From: a bacterium
GTDB taxonomy: Bacteria; Myxococcota_A; Bradymonadia; UBA7976; UBA1532
Length of the DNA stretch: 64,000 nt
Direction: 5' to 3'
NCBI GenBank assembly: GCA_030426085.1
Contig: JAUHYW010000017.1
Span: 78,647-142,646 of the forward strand
The stretch's first letter is position 1, and each line of letters begins with the position of its first letter. The notes under the pieces were generated by a model. It had not been told where the DNA came from. It was given only the letters and a program-made list of their open reading frames with translations, and did no database searches. Shown here in pieces: positions 9,798 to 19,400 of this stretch. The position numbers and the translations under genes were made by a program.

Positions 9798-12700
9798 CGC
9801 CGGGGCGACGCAGCGCCAGCAGGCCCACCAGCATCAGCGCCGTCGCCGAGGGCGGGCTGTGGCCCGCGTCGCAGGCGCACCCCTCGCCATGGCCATCCAA
9901 TGGTGCGTCTCCCGGGCCGGCGTCGGCCCCCGCGCCGGCCGGCGCGCTCGAGAAGCCGGGGATGACGTCGCTGTGGTCGGCCACCACCTCGAGCGGCCCC
10001 GCCTCGCCGAAGCGCCCGATCCGGACCGCCGCCGGCTGGTCGGCGCCGGGCCCGCCCGCCTCGCCCCAGACCCGGGCGTAGGGGTTCGACCCGTCGGCCG
10101 CCGCCGCGTAGAGCCGCGCGCCGTCCATCTCGACGACGAAGCGGCCGTCGCAGGTGTAGACGGCCTCGGCCTCGCGCGCGAGATCGACGGCGGGCAGATC
10201 GGGGCGGGGCACGAAGACCGGATCCACCACCGGCCAGCCGGGGCCGATGAGGGTGTAGAAGAGGGTGACCCCCGCGCTGCGGGCGGCGATGCGGGTGAGC
10301 CTGCGGCGGAGCGCCAGCACCTCGGCCTCGAGCCGCGCGGCCAGGGTCGGGCCGTCGACGGGGATGATCTGGGGCTCGAAGCAGTCGGGGCACTCGATGA
10401 CGACGTCCACGTCGACCCGCGCGGGCGGGGTGATGACGTCCCGCAGGATCGGGCGGAAGGCCGCGTCGTGCAGGTGCCGCAGGACGCGCAGGACGTCGGA
10501 GAGATCCCGGCTCGCGGCGAGCGCCTCCACGTCGAAGTCGGTCTTCAGCGTGCTCCATGTGAAGCGGGTGTCGCGAGCCCAGTCGGTGGCCCACGCCGGC
10601 CCGCCGGCCTCGACGAAGGCCGCGGCGAGCACGTCCCGATAGTTCCAGGCGCAGCGGGCCCAGTCGACGAGCGCCGGGTTCGGCTCGACGTGCAGCGCGT
10701 CGAGGGGCACCGCCCGCGCCGGGCCCACGACCCGGACCGTGACCCCGGTGTCGGGCGGCGCGACGGCGCTCCAGGCGCGCAGGGGCAGCGTCACCGCGTC
10801 CGCCGCGTAGCGCAGGCCGAGGGGGGGCAGCAAATCGGGTCGCTCGGGTCGCATCAGGCGGGCCGCGACGAAGACCGAGGTCGTCGCATAGGGCGCGAGC
10901 CCCGGCGCGGCGCCGAGCGGGACCCGGTAGCCGTTCTCGAGCAGCCACGTCGTCAGCGCCTCGCCGTCGTCGGCGTCGACGATGGCCACGTCGTAGGGTC
11001 CCAGGGGGCGCCGCTCGATGACCTCGACCCCGTCCACGGGGATCGCGACCGGCGGCGAGAGCGGCCCGTCGGGCGGCTCCGGCTCGGTGAACGGCGAGTC
11101 GTGTCGGATCCACTCCAGGCAGTCGGGGCAGCGCGGGACCAGCCTGAAGGCCACGCCGGGGTCGAAGTGGAAGATCCGGCGGTCGGACAGCTCGACCCGG
11201 ACCCCGGGCGCGGCCGGGGTCACCCAGACGAAGTCCCCCGGCGGCAGGTCCAGCTCGGGCTGGACGTGCACCTCGAGCGCGTCGCCGTCCAGGGCCAGCA
11301 TGACCGCGAGGTCGGTGTTCAGCGCCGACGGCGGGCCGGGGCAGGCCTCCTGGGAGCAGGTCCGGGCGCCGGCCGGGGCGGGGGCGAGCAGGGCGAGTAC
11401 GGCGAGCGAAGCCGCGAGGAGGCCCGGTCGGGGCGTGGGATGCGGGGTCCGCCCGGAGCCGGATCGGGGACGGCGGACGAGGCCGACGACCAGGAGCACG
11501 AGCAGGGGACCCACCGGCGCCGGCCCCTGGCCCACGTCGCACGCGCAGCCTCCGCGGCCCATGCCGTCGCCCTCGAACGGCGCGTCGATCGGGCCGGCGT
11601 CCCCCGGGATCGGGCCGACGTCTTCTGGTGTCGGGCCGGTGTCCACTGGCGTCGGGCCGGCGTCGGGCGCCTCCGGCTCGGGCCGCTCGGCCAGGAACGC
11701 CGCGATCACCGCGGTGTTGTCGACGACGACCTCCGGCGCCCCGCCCGCGGTCAAGCGCTCGATCCGGGCCGCCGCCGGCATGTCGGTCGGGGTCGGCTCG
11801 CCCCACACCAGCCCGTGCGGGTTCGAGCCGTCCTCGGCCGAGCGATACAGCACCACGCCGTCCCGCTCGACCGTGAAGCGGCCGTCGCAGGTGTAGTGGG
11901 CCTCGGCGTCGCGGGCGAGGGCGACCCCGGGCAGGTCCGGGTTGTAGCCGAAGACCGGATCGGCCACCGGCCAGCCGGGCCCGATGAGCGTGAAGAGGCG
12001 GGTGATGCGCGCGCTGCGGGCCACGAGGCCGTTGAGCGTACGCCGCGCCCCGAGGAGCGTCGCCACCCGCTCGGCGAGGATCGGGCCGTCGATCGGGATG
12101 ATCTGAGCCTCGAAGCACCCCAAGCAGCCGAGCAGCGTCTCCACGTCGACCCCCTCCGGCGGGGTGATGATGCCCCGCAGCATGGACCGGAAGGCGGAGT
12201 GGAAAGGTCTCAGGGCGTCGAGCACGTCGGCCAGGGTCTCGCTCGCCGCGACCGCGTCGAGGTCGTACGCCGTGCGCAGGTCGTCCCAGACGCGGCCCGC
12301 GGGATAGTCCCGGTCGGTCACCCACGCCGCCTCGCCGGCCTCGGCGAAGGCGGCGGCGACCACGTCGCGGTAGTTCCAGCCGCAGCGCCGCCAGTCGACG
12401 TAGGCCAGGTTCGGGTGGATGTGCAGCGCGTCGAGGGGCGCCGCCCGGGCGGGGCCGAGGATCCGGACCTCGATCCCGGTGTCGGGCGGGGCGACCGCGC
12501 TCCAGGCCCGCAGGGGCAGGGCGGCGGCGTCCGCCGGGTAGCGCAGGCCGAGCGCCGCGATCTCGTCGGCCGGGTCGGGCTGGCTCAGCCGGGCGGCGAC
12601 GAAGACCGATCCCGGGAGGTAGGGCGCGAAGCCCGGGGCGGCGTCGGCCGGCACCGGGAAGCCGTTGGCGATGAGCCAGTCGGTCAGCGCCTCGCCGGTG

Positions 12701-13164
12701 TCGGGGGCGAGAACGGCGAGATCGTAGGACGCCAGCGCGCGCCGCTCGAGCACCTCGACCCCGCCCATCGGCACCTCGACGGGCGGCGAGACCGGCCCCT
12801 CGGGCGGCGTCGGCTCGGGGTACGGCGAGTCCGGCCAATCCCGCTCGATGCAGTCGGGGCAGCGGGGGCGCAAGCCTATGTGGTAGGGGGCGTTGCCGAT
12901 GATCCCGCGGTCGGAGATCCCCACCCGGACCCCCGGCGGGGCCGGGGTGACCCAGACGAAGTCGCCCGGCGGCATGTCGAGCTGCGGCGCGACGTGCAAC
13001 TCGACCGCGTCGCCATCGAGGGCCAGCAGGACCGAGAGGTCGGTGCCGATGGCCGATCGGGGGCCGGGGCAGAGTTCGCCGTAGCAGAGCTGGCCGGCGG
13101 CCGGAGCGGAGAGGGTCAGGGCGAGCAGCGCGATCAGGGGGACGAGGCGCGTCGGGCGGGGCAT
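9733..13164 (-). CDS. Fused tandem duplicate of a DUF2330 secreted protein
   Basis: 1143 aa. It has a signal peptide (ending APAAGQ), then a first DUF2330-type unit (about residues 25-520: CPGPRSAIGTDLSVLLALDGD, PPGDFVWVTPAPPGVRV). An Asp/Pro/Thr linker and a Cys/hydrophobic/Arg tail of MYXO-CTERM kind (GCACD..., about 534-570) follow. A second signal-peptide-like segment (about 577-600, LLAASLAVLALLAPAPAGA), a second DUF2330 unit (about 600-1105) and a second Cys/hydrophobic/Arg tail complete the protein. The two units match closely along their length. No stop codon or convincing start separates them. ATG 13164 is preceded by GAGGAG. DUF2330 has no known activity. The C-terminal 65 bases overlap the thiolase gene on the opposite strand, an unusually long convergent overlap. 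Confidence 0.85.
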   Translation of the reverse strand: MPRPTRLVPLIALLALTLSAPAAGQLCYGELCPGPRSAIGTDLSVLLALDGDAVELHVAPQLDMPPGDFVWVTPAPPGVRVGISDRGIIGNAPYHIGLRPRCPDCIERDWPDSPYPEPTPPEGPVSPPVEVPMGGVEVLERRALASYDLAVLAPDTGEALTDWLIANGFPVPADAAPGFAPYLPGSVFVAARLSQPDPADEIAALGLRYPADAAALPLRAWSAVAPPDTGIEVRILGPARAAPLDALHIHPNLAYVDWRRCGWNYRDVVAAAFAEAGEAAWVTDRDYPAGRVWDDLRTAYDLDAVAASETLADVLDALRPFHSAFRSMLRGIITPPEGVDVETLLGCLGCFEAQIIPIDGPILAERVATLLGARRTLNGLVARSARITRLFTLIGPGWPVADPVFGYNPDLPGVALARDAEAHYTCDGRFTVERDGVVLYRSAEDGSNPHGLVWGEPTPTDMPAAARIERLTAGGAPEVVVDNTAVIAAFLAERPEPEAPDAGPTPVDTGPTPEDVGPIPGDAGPIDAPFEGDGMGRGGCACDVGQGPAPVGPLLVLLVVGLVRRPRSGSGRTPHPTPRPGLLAASLAVLALLAPAPAGARTCSQEACPGPPSALNTDLAVMLALDGDALEVHVQPELDLPPGDFVWVTPAAPGVRVELSDRRIFHFDPGVAFRLVPRCPDCLEWIRHDSPFTEPEPPDGPLSPPVAIPVDGVEVIERRPLGPYDVAIVDADDGEALTTWLLENGYRVPLGAAPGLAPYATTSVFVAARLMRPERPDLLPPLGLRYAADAVTLPLRAWSAVAPPDTGVTVRVVGPARAVPLDALHVEPNPALVDWARCAWNYRDVLAAAFVEAGGPAWATDWARDTRFTWSTLKTDFDVEALAASRDLSDVLRVLRHLHDAAFRPILRDVITPPARVDVDVVIECPDCFEPQIIPVDGPTLAARLEAEVLALRRRLTRIAARSAGVTLFYTLIGPGWPVVDPVFVPRPDLPAVDLAREAEAVYTCDGRFVVEMDGARLYAAAADGSNPYARVWGEAGGPGADQPAAVRIGRFGEAGPLEVVADHSDVIPGFSSAPAGAGADAGPGDAPLDGHGEGCACDAGHSPPSATALMLVGLLALRRPGVSRRRGTPIRPRSGRRRPCSR

Positions 13165-13229
13165 GGGGCTCCTCGTCGCGGGGACGGGTTCCGCGAACGG
13201 CACACCCTATGCCGAACCGCGCCAGGCTT

Positions 13230-15065
13230 TCAGGCGCCGTCGAACAAACCCAGCACCACCAGCGCGGCGCCCAGGTCGTCGACCATCAGCCGCCCCTCGC
13301 CCAGCGCCTGCGCCGCGGGCAGCACGCCCAGCGCCATGCGCACGAAGGTGCCCCCGTCGGCGGTGACCGTCGCGGTCGGCGGCGGGGTGCCGGGCAGCGG
13401 GTCGCCCTCGATCACCTCGGCGATGCCCCGGCGCACGGTCAGGGTGAAGCGGCGGCCGTCCAGCTCGAGGGCCAGCGCGACGTGCCGCTCGAGCGCCTCG
13501 GCCGCCCGCAGCCGGGTCGGCAGGACCCGCAGCACGGCCTCGACCGGGATGGCGTCGAGCAGGGCGTCGTCCAGGACCGCCTCCCCCTGGGCCGGTGGCG
13601 GCTCGCCGGCGAGGCGGCGGGCCTCTTCGAGCAGCCATGCCCGGCCGTTGGTGTTCTCCACCCGCAGCCCGAGCGCCGTCCGGGCCTCGGCGCCGACGCC
13701 GTCGATGCCCGCCGGCGCCACGCCCGCCCGGCGCAGCTTGTCGAGCAGGTGCAGCGCGAAGCGGGGGTCGCCGCCGGCCAGGGCCCCCCGCGCCGCGCCG
13801 AGCACCGCGTCGGGGCCGCCCATCAGCGCGACCTCCCGGGCGATGGCGTCGGCCGCCGGGTACAGCGTCGCGGTGCGCCCGTCGAACCAGCCGACCCGGT
13901 TGCCGTAGATCGCCCGCGCCGACCAGTCGGTCTGGCCGTAGCGCTCGGCCAGCGAGGGCACCTCGATCAGGTGCGGCGGCAGCCCGGCGGTCGCGGCGAT
14001 GGCGTCCACCGTGAGCCCCGCGTTGGCCCCCCGCACGACCTGATCCCGGACCCACTGGATGGCGTCCCGATGGGCGGTCAGCGCGGCCCGCACCGCGTCC
14101 CGCCCTACGATGGGGCGGGTGTGGCTCGGCACCAGCATCTCGGGGTCCAGGCGGCGCATGGCGTCGAGGCTGGCGATCCAGGCGTCGACATCCCGGGGGC
14201 GGGTCCCGCGGATGGTGTACAGGTTGGGGAAGGCGGCGTACCAGTTGTCGCCGGGCAGCAGCGCGCCGAGGTGTGGGATCCAGGCGAAGAGCTGGTCGGC
14301 GGTCTCGCCCGGGGCCCGGTACAGCTCGACGCTCACCCCGCCGAAGTCGAGCGCCGCCGCGTCGGTGAAGGTCTCGGTGGGCAGCCGCACGCCCGAGACC
14401 AGCGCCGCTTCGACGTCCGCCCGGCGGCCCAGCGCGCTGCACGGCAGGGCCTCGTCGGGCACCGACTGGCCGAACTGCTTCGCGCCCCGGCGCACCTCGC
14501 TGGGGCGGAAGGCGCCGTACTGCTCGATGACGCCCTCGGGCACGGCGGCGGTGGACCAGATGGGGGCGTCGCCGTCGCGCCAGACCGAGGCCCCGCCGAT
14601 GTGGTCGATGTGGCTGTGGGTGTAGACCAGCGCGGCGACGGGGCCCGGCAGCTCGGCGTCGAGCGCGTCTCGGACCACCTCGGCCCGGGCGGGGCTCATG
14701 CCGACGTCGAAGATCACCCGCCCGGCCGGGGTGGCCAGCGCGATGGTATTGGCCAGATCGAAGCCCACGGCGACGGCGAGGTCATCGGCCAGCCGCTCGA
14801 TCCGGGCCGGGCCCACGGCCTCGGCGCAGTGGCCGGCGAGCGCGGCGGCGACGGCGTCCGGGTCGCGGGTCTCGGGGATGGGATCGGGGGTCGGCTCGCG
14901 GGCGTCGGGCCGCGCGGCGTCCACCCGGGCGTCGATCTGCGGGGTGGCCGGCGCGGCGTCGGGGCAGGGGAGGGCGCCGTCGACCGCGGCCGGCGGGGTC
15001 ACCGGATCATGGCAGGCGGCGGCCGTGATCAGCAGGGCGAGCAGCGGCAGGCGGGTCGGGCGCAT
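13230..15065 (-). CDS. Alkylsulfatase-type metallo-beta-lactamase-fold lipoprotein
   Basis: 611 aa. The lipoprotein signal ends ITAAAC (Cys18). A linker precedes a metallo-beta-lactamase-fold domain with the zinc motif THSHIDH (His150, His152, Asp154, His155). It also has GGVSVEL, APGETADQL, NLYTIRGTRPRD and SHTRPI segments typical of linear alkylsulfatases such as SdsA1/BDS1. Residues about 340-460 match the helical dimerisation region, and the end matches the SCP2-like domain of that family. The predicted reaction is hydrolysis of primary alkyl sulfate esters at the cell envelope, releasing alcohol and sulfate. GGAGG precedes the ATG. The DUF2330 fusion gene follows on the same strand after 65 bases. 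Confidence 0.87.
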   Translation of the reverse strand: MRPTRLPLLALLITAAACHDPVTPPAAVDGALPCPDAAPATPQIDARVDAARPDAREPTPDPIPETRDPDAVAAALAGHCAEAVGPARIERLADDLAVAVGFDLANTIALATPAGRVIFDVGMSPARAEVVRDALDAELPGPVAALVYTHSHIDHIGGASVWRDGDAPIWSTAAVPEGVIEQYGAFRPSEVRRGAKQFGQSVPDEALPCSALGRRADVEAALVSGVRLPTETFTDAAALDFGGVSVELYRAPGETADQLFAWIPHLGALLPGDNWYAAFPNLYTIRGTRPRDVDAWIASLDAMRRLDPEMLVPSHTRPIVGRDAVRAALTAHRDAIQWVRDQVVRGANAGLTVDAIAATAGLPPHLIEVPSLAERYGQTDWSARAIYGNRVGWFDGRTATLYPAADAIAREVALMGGPDAVLGAARGALAGGDPRFALHLLDKLRRAGVAPAGIDGVGAEARTALGLRVENTNGRAWLLEEARRLAGEPPPAQGEAVLDDALLDAIPVEAVLRVLPTRLRAAEALERHVALALELDGRRFTLTVRRGIAEVIEGDPLPGTPPPTATVTADGGTFVRMALGVLPAAQALGEGRLMVDDLGAALVVLGLFDGA

Positions 15066-15128
15066 CGCGACCTCCGGGGCGGGGAGGCGTCACTGTGCCA
15101 GCCCCCGGGCCCCGGGTCACGGGGCGCT

Positions 15129-15506
15129 TCAGCGGCGGATCAGGTCCTGGTCGACGTGCCGCTCCTCGCGCCACTCCACGCGCTCGCCGTCGACGGTCTC
15201 GTTCCACCAGCCATCGGTGATCTCGAAGCGGACCGACATCAGCACGACCCCGCCGTGGTTCGCGCAGGCGCTCGCGGCGCAGCCCATGCCGGTCGAGTCG
15301 GGGCTGCTCTGGAAGTCCCCGCTGGTGAAGGGGTTCAGGCCGGCGATGTCGTCGCAGGTGAACGAGGCTTCGGTGCCGTCCTTGCAGTCGGCGGTGCCCT
15401 GCCCGGTGTAGGTGCCGTTGCCGTTCATCCCGTAGGTGACCCGGGCCTGGGCGGTGGTGGCGGTGAAGACGAGGGCGGCGGCGGCGAGGGCGATGGCGCG
15501 GATCAT
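15129..15506 (-). CDS. Small secreted Cys-containing protein, unknown
   Basis: 125 aa. A clear cleavable signal peptide (MIRAIALAAAAL...TTAQA) precedes a mature part of about 105 residues. It contains CKDGTEASFTC and the block GMGCAASACANHGG followed by LMSVRFEITDG; four Cys could form two disulfides. AGGAGAG precedes the ATG 15506. I recognise no family. A diverged partial copy of the GMGC...FEITDG block lies at 63493-63577 near the other end of the window, so the family has been duplicated in this genome. It sits just upstream of the alkylsulfatase gene, same direction, 63 bases apart. Confidence 0.75.
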   Translation of the reverse strand: MIRAIALAAAALVFTATTAQARVTYGMNGNGTYTGQGTADCKDGTEASFTCDDIAGLNPFTSGDFQSSPDSTGMGCAASACANHGGVVLMSVRFEITDGWWNETVDGERVEWREERHVDQDLIRR

Positions 15507-15716
15507 GATGACTCTCCTGTGGTTGCCATGATGGCTGTGAGTGATGTCGTTGACTGTCTGAGATGTGGGCGGCGTGTCATCCGCCTTCACCCATGCCTTG
15601 CACGGCGGTCGGCGCCTGTTTTTTTCCGGCGGGCGATTTTTTTTTGTCGCCGGGCCGATGGCTCGACCGCCGGGCGTCGGTCTGGCACCGTGGCGGCGCA
15701 CCACCCGGAGGCCCCG
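15507..15716. other. Divergent intergenic region with T-tracts
   Basis: This 210-base gap lies between two divergent genes. Two unusual T runs stand out in an otherwise GC-rich sequence: T7 at 15619-15625 and T9 at 15637-15645. The second lies between GGCGA and TCGCC, so it forms the loop of a short stem. The plus-strand frame of the GST-like gene is open through here but has no coding character. Confidence 0.5.
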
Positions 15717-16460
15717 ATGTCCGATCTGGAGCTGGTCGTCATCTCGCTGCGCTACTCGTCGTGGCCCATGCGCCCGTGGCTGGCCCTGACCCACGCCGGG
15801 ATCCCGTTCCGTACTCGCACGGCGACGCCGACCCTGGGCTTCCAGGCGACGGCCGAGGGCGAGACCCGAGGCGGGCCCGATCCGCGCGGGGATCTGAAGC
15901 ATCGCCGATCGCTGGGCAGCGTCACCGGCCTCTTCCCGGTGCTGTGGGCCGACGGCGAGCCGGTCCACGAGTCGCTGGCCATCTGCGAGTGGGCTCACGA
16001 GGCGGCGCCCGCGGCCCGGCTGTGGCCCGAGGACCGCATGCAGCGGGCCCGGGCCCGGTCGGTCGCCTGCGAGATGGCGGCCGGCTTCACCCACATCCGC
16101 CAGCACTTGTCGTGTCACCCGTTCGCCCGGGTGCCGGCCTTCGAGCCGAACGGCGCGACGCAGGCCGGGATCGACCGGGTCTTCGAGATCTGGACCCGGT
16201 CGCTCGACCGCTCGGGCGGCCCGTTCCTCTTCGGCCACCCGACCATCGCCGACTTCATGTACTTCCCGGTCGTGACCCGCTTCGACACCTACGGCGTCGC
16301 CCTCGCGCCCGCGCTGCGGGCCTACGCCGACGCGATGTGGGCCCTGCCGGCGGTGCAGGCGTGGCGCAAGCGCGCGGTGAAGGGGCCGCGGATCCCGGTG
16401 TACGACGCCTACATCGAGTCGCTCGGTGGCGATCCGGACGGGGCGCTGAAAGCGGGGTGA
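15717..16460 (+). CDS. Glutathione S-transferase-like protein
   Basis: 247 aa, no signal peptide. The N-terminal 90 residues follow the thioredoxin-like GST domain: a LVVISLRYSSWPMRPWLAL opening in the place of the GST catalytic Ser, FPVLWADGEPVHESLAICEW carrying the conserved Pro and the glutathione gamma-glutamyl-binding Glu-Ser pair. The C-terminal part is helical with GPFLFGHPTIADFMYFPV, matching the conserved N-capping/Asp motif of GST C-terminal domains. It probably conjugates or reduces small electrophiles with glutathione; specificity is unknown. GGAG precedes the ATG. It converges on the kinase gene with a 7-base gap inside a perfect palindrome. Confidence 0.83.
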   Translation: MSDLELVVISLRYSSWPMRPWLALTHAGIPFRTRTATPTLGFQATAEGETRGGPDPRGDLKHRRSLGSVTGLFPVLWADGEPVHESLAICEWAHEAAPAARLWPEDRMQRARARSVACEMAAGFTHIRQHLSCHPFARVPAFEPNGATQAGIDRVFEIWTRSLDRSGGPFLFGHPTIADFMYFPVVTRFDTYGVALAPALRAYADAMWALPAVQAWRKRAVKGPRIPVYDAYIESLGGDPDGALKAG

Positions 16461-16473
16461 GCCCGGCTCACCC
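16455..16473. terminator. Palindrome spanning two convergent stop codons
   Basis: GGGTGAGC (16455-16462) and GCTCACCC (16466-16473) form a perfect 8-bp stem with a CCG loop. The TGA of the GST-like gene and the TGA of the minus-strand kinase gene lie in opposite arms. It reads identically from both sides, so it could end transcription of both genes, although no U-tract follows. Confidence 0.5.
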
Positions 16474-19400
16474 GTCGCTCATCATCAGCCGGATCTCGCC
16501 GGCGCGTGCGCGCAGCCGATGGCCGGCTTCGGTGCGCCCCTCGCGCAGCAGCGCCTCGGCGATCTCGTCGAGCACGAGAGGGAACTCGACCGAGCGCAGG
16601 GGCACGGCGGCGTCGACCTCGAGCGCGGCGTCGAGGTGGCGGTTGCGGCGGTCGAGCTGGCCGGCGCGCTGGGCGGCGCGGGCGATGAAGGCGTGCAGCA
16701 GGCCCACTCGGGGGTCGCCGCTGCGGGCGTCGAAGTGGCTCAGGGCCCGGGCGTAGAACGCCTCGGCCGCATGGGGGTCGCCCCGGTCGAGCGCGGCGTG
16801 GCCCAGGCGGGTGGCGCAGGCGGCGGCTTCGAGGTCTTCGCCCCGGTCCTCGAACAAGGCCAGCGCCAGACGGAAGGGCTCGGTCTTCGATCCGCCGCCC
16901 CGGCGCAGGCGGCACTCGCCCAGGCCGCGCAGGGCGCGGGCCCGGCTGCCGTCCCGGTCGGCGTGGGTCAGCGCCTCGACCGCGGCTTCGTACAAAGCGA
17001 TGGCGGTGTCGTCCCGGCCGGCGCGCCGCTGGAGGTCGGCGATGCGCAGCATGGCCCGGCCCCGCAGGCCGGCGTCGGCGAGGCCGTCGGCCCGCTCGAC
17101 GACCTCCCGGTAGCGGCTGACGGCGTTGCGGGTCTCGCCCGATCGCTCGGCGAGCAGGCCCAGCGCGAGCTGGCACCGGGCCTGCCCCGGGCCGTCGTCC
17201 AGCCGGCCGAAGCGGCTGTGGGCCTGGGTGAGCCGGATGCGGGCCTCGGGCAACAGCCCCCGGGCGAGCGCGAGGCGGCCCCCGGCCATCATCCGCCGGG
17301 CGGCCTCGGCCGGGTCGCGGCCCTCGGCGGCGACCTCGGCCAGCCGCAGCCGGTGGGTGGCCTCGTCGAGCTGGCGCCGGCCGAGCGCGGCCTCGCCGGC
17401 GATGCGGCGGGCGATCGCGGCGACCGCGCGGTCGATGACCCGGTCGGCCCACCCGGCGGCGGCGTCGGCGTCGGCCATGGCTTCGGCGTGGCGCTCGGTG
17501 GCCAGGGCCCACCGGGCGCGGGCGAGCCGCAGGCCGGCGGTGTGGCGGGCCCGGTCGCGGGGCACCCAGGTCAGCCAGCCGGCGGCGTCGTCGAGCGCGT
17601 CGGCGGCGACCCGGGGCCAGCCGTGCGCCAGGGCTTCGAGCGCCGCCTCGACCTGTACGTCGACCGCCTCGGCGATGAGCCCCCCGGCCAGCGCGTGCCC
17701 CGCCCGCTCGGCGGTGGTGGGGCCGCTGCCCTGGCGGGGCAGGCGGGCGATGGTGTCGGCCACCCGCCCGCACAGGATCGCCGCGTCGGAGCGGATGGCG
17801 ACGTCGGCCCGCAAGGTGTCGGCGATGAGCCGGTGGGAGAACGCGACCCGACCCCGGGCGTCGCGGACCATCACCCCCCGCTGGATGAGGGCCTCGATCC
17901 CGGTCTGCAGGCGCTCGGGCCCGGTCTCGAACGAGACGGCCAGCGCGTCGACCGCGCCCTCGGGCAGGCGGTCGCCGATGAGCGCGAAGCACTCGGCCAG
18001 CCGGCGTTCGAGGGCCTGCTCGGGGTCGTAGAACAGGCGGTCGAGGCGGCCCCGGGTGAGCGTCAGCGGGTCGTCGGACGGGATGGGGACCGGGCCGTCG
18101 GAGACGTAGCCCCCGTCGGTCCCGTGCAGCACCCCCTGCTCGTGCAGCGCGTAGGCCGCGTGGGTCGCGTGCAGCGGGTTGCCCCGGGCGGCGGCCAGCA
18201 CCGGGCCGCCCGCCTCGGGGTCGAGCCCGAGGACGTGGGCGACGAACATCGCCATACCGTCGGCGCCCAGCGGGCCCAGGCTGCGGATCGAGAGCACGTC
18301 GGCCCGGCGGTGCAGGAACGCCTCGGCCAGATCGAGCCCCCCGGGCTTCTCCGGGGTGTCGTCGGCCAGCGGAGGCGGCAGGCTGCGGGTCAGCAGCATC
18401 ATCACCGGGGCCGGCGCCCGGTGCAGCACCCCGACGGCCTGATCGAGCGCGTGCATCACGTCGGGGCCGCCCCGGTGCAGGTCGTCGAGGCACAGCAACA
18501 GCGGCCGCCGGGTGGCGAGGTGGCGCAGCACGAACGCCAGCCGGGCCGGGTCGCGGCGGTCGAAGGGGCCGGCGCTCCACAAGAAGTCGGCCAGCGGCTC
18601 GGCGGCCTCGGAGTGCCCCAGGCCCAGCGTTTCGAAGGCCAGCGTCAGCGCCTCGACCGGGGGCACCTCGGGCTCGTCGGGCAGCCCCAGCGCGTCGCGC
18701 AGCGCCTCGCGGATACCGTCGGCGTCGGCCCGGCCCATGCCGGCCAGCATCCAGCCCCCGTCGGCCATGGTCTGGCGCAGCCAGCGGCACAGCCGGGTGC
18801 GGCCCATGCCCGGGGCCGACTCGATGACCGCCGCGGCGAGCTGCTTGTCTTCGCAGGCCCGCACCGCGTGGTCCCACAGCCAGCGCTGCACGTCGATGCG
18901 CCCGATGAGCGGCCCGTCGTCGGGGTCGACGACCTCGTCCACCGCGCCCTCGCCGGCCCGCACCACGTCCAGCGCCCGCCGCATCTCGTCGGCCGAGGCG
19001 AAGCGGCGGGCGGGCTCTTTCTCGAGGCCCCGCCGCAGGATGGCCTCGAGGCCCCGGGGCACGTCGAGCCCATCGATGGGCACGAAGGGCGGCAGCGGCG
19101 CGGTGACGTGCTGCACGACCACCGCGGTGGAGTTCTTGCCCGAGAACGGCGGCTCGCCGGTGATCAGCTCCCACAGCATCACGCACAGCGCGTAGAGGTC
19201 GGTCCACGGCCCCAGCTCGCCGTCGTTGGTGATCTGCTCGGGCGCCATGTAGATCGGGGTGCCGAAGATGTCGGGCATCGACTGGCTGATGCGGGCGTCG
19301 GCGTCGTCTTCCAGCCAGGCGAAGCCGAAGTCGAGCAGCTTGATCGCCTCGCCCCCGTCGGGGGTCCGGCTGACGACGACGTTGTCCGGCTTCAGGTCGC

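Noticed and set aside
9715..13908. Long plus-strand open frame of nearly 1,400 codons opposite the DUF2330 and alkylsulfatase genes
   Set aside because: Antisense artefact of base composition; the minus strand has signal peptides, family motifs and ribosome sites.
15535..15716. N-terminal extension of the GST-like protein from an upstream ATG
   Set aside because: The added 60 residues include Phe runs from T-tracts and do not resemble GSTs; GGAG precedes ATG 15717.
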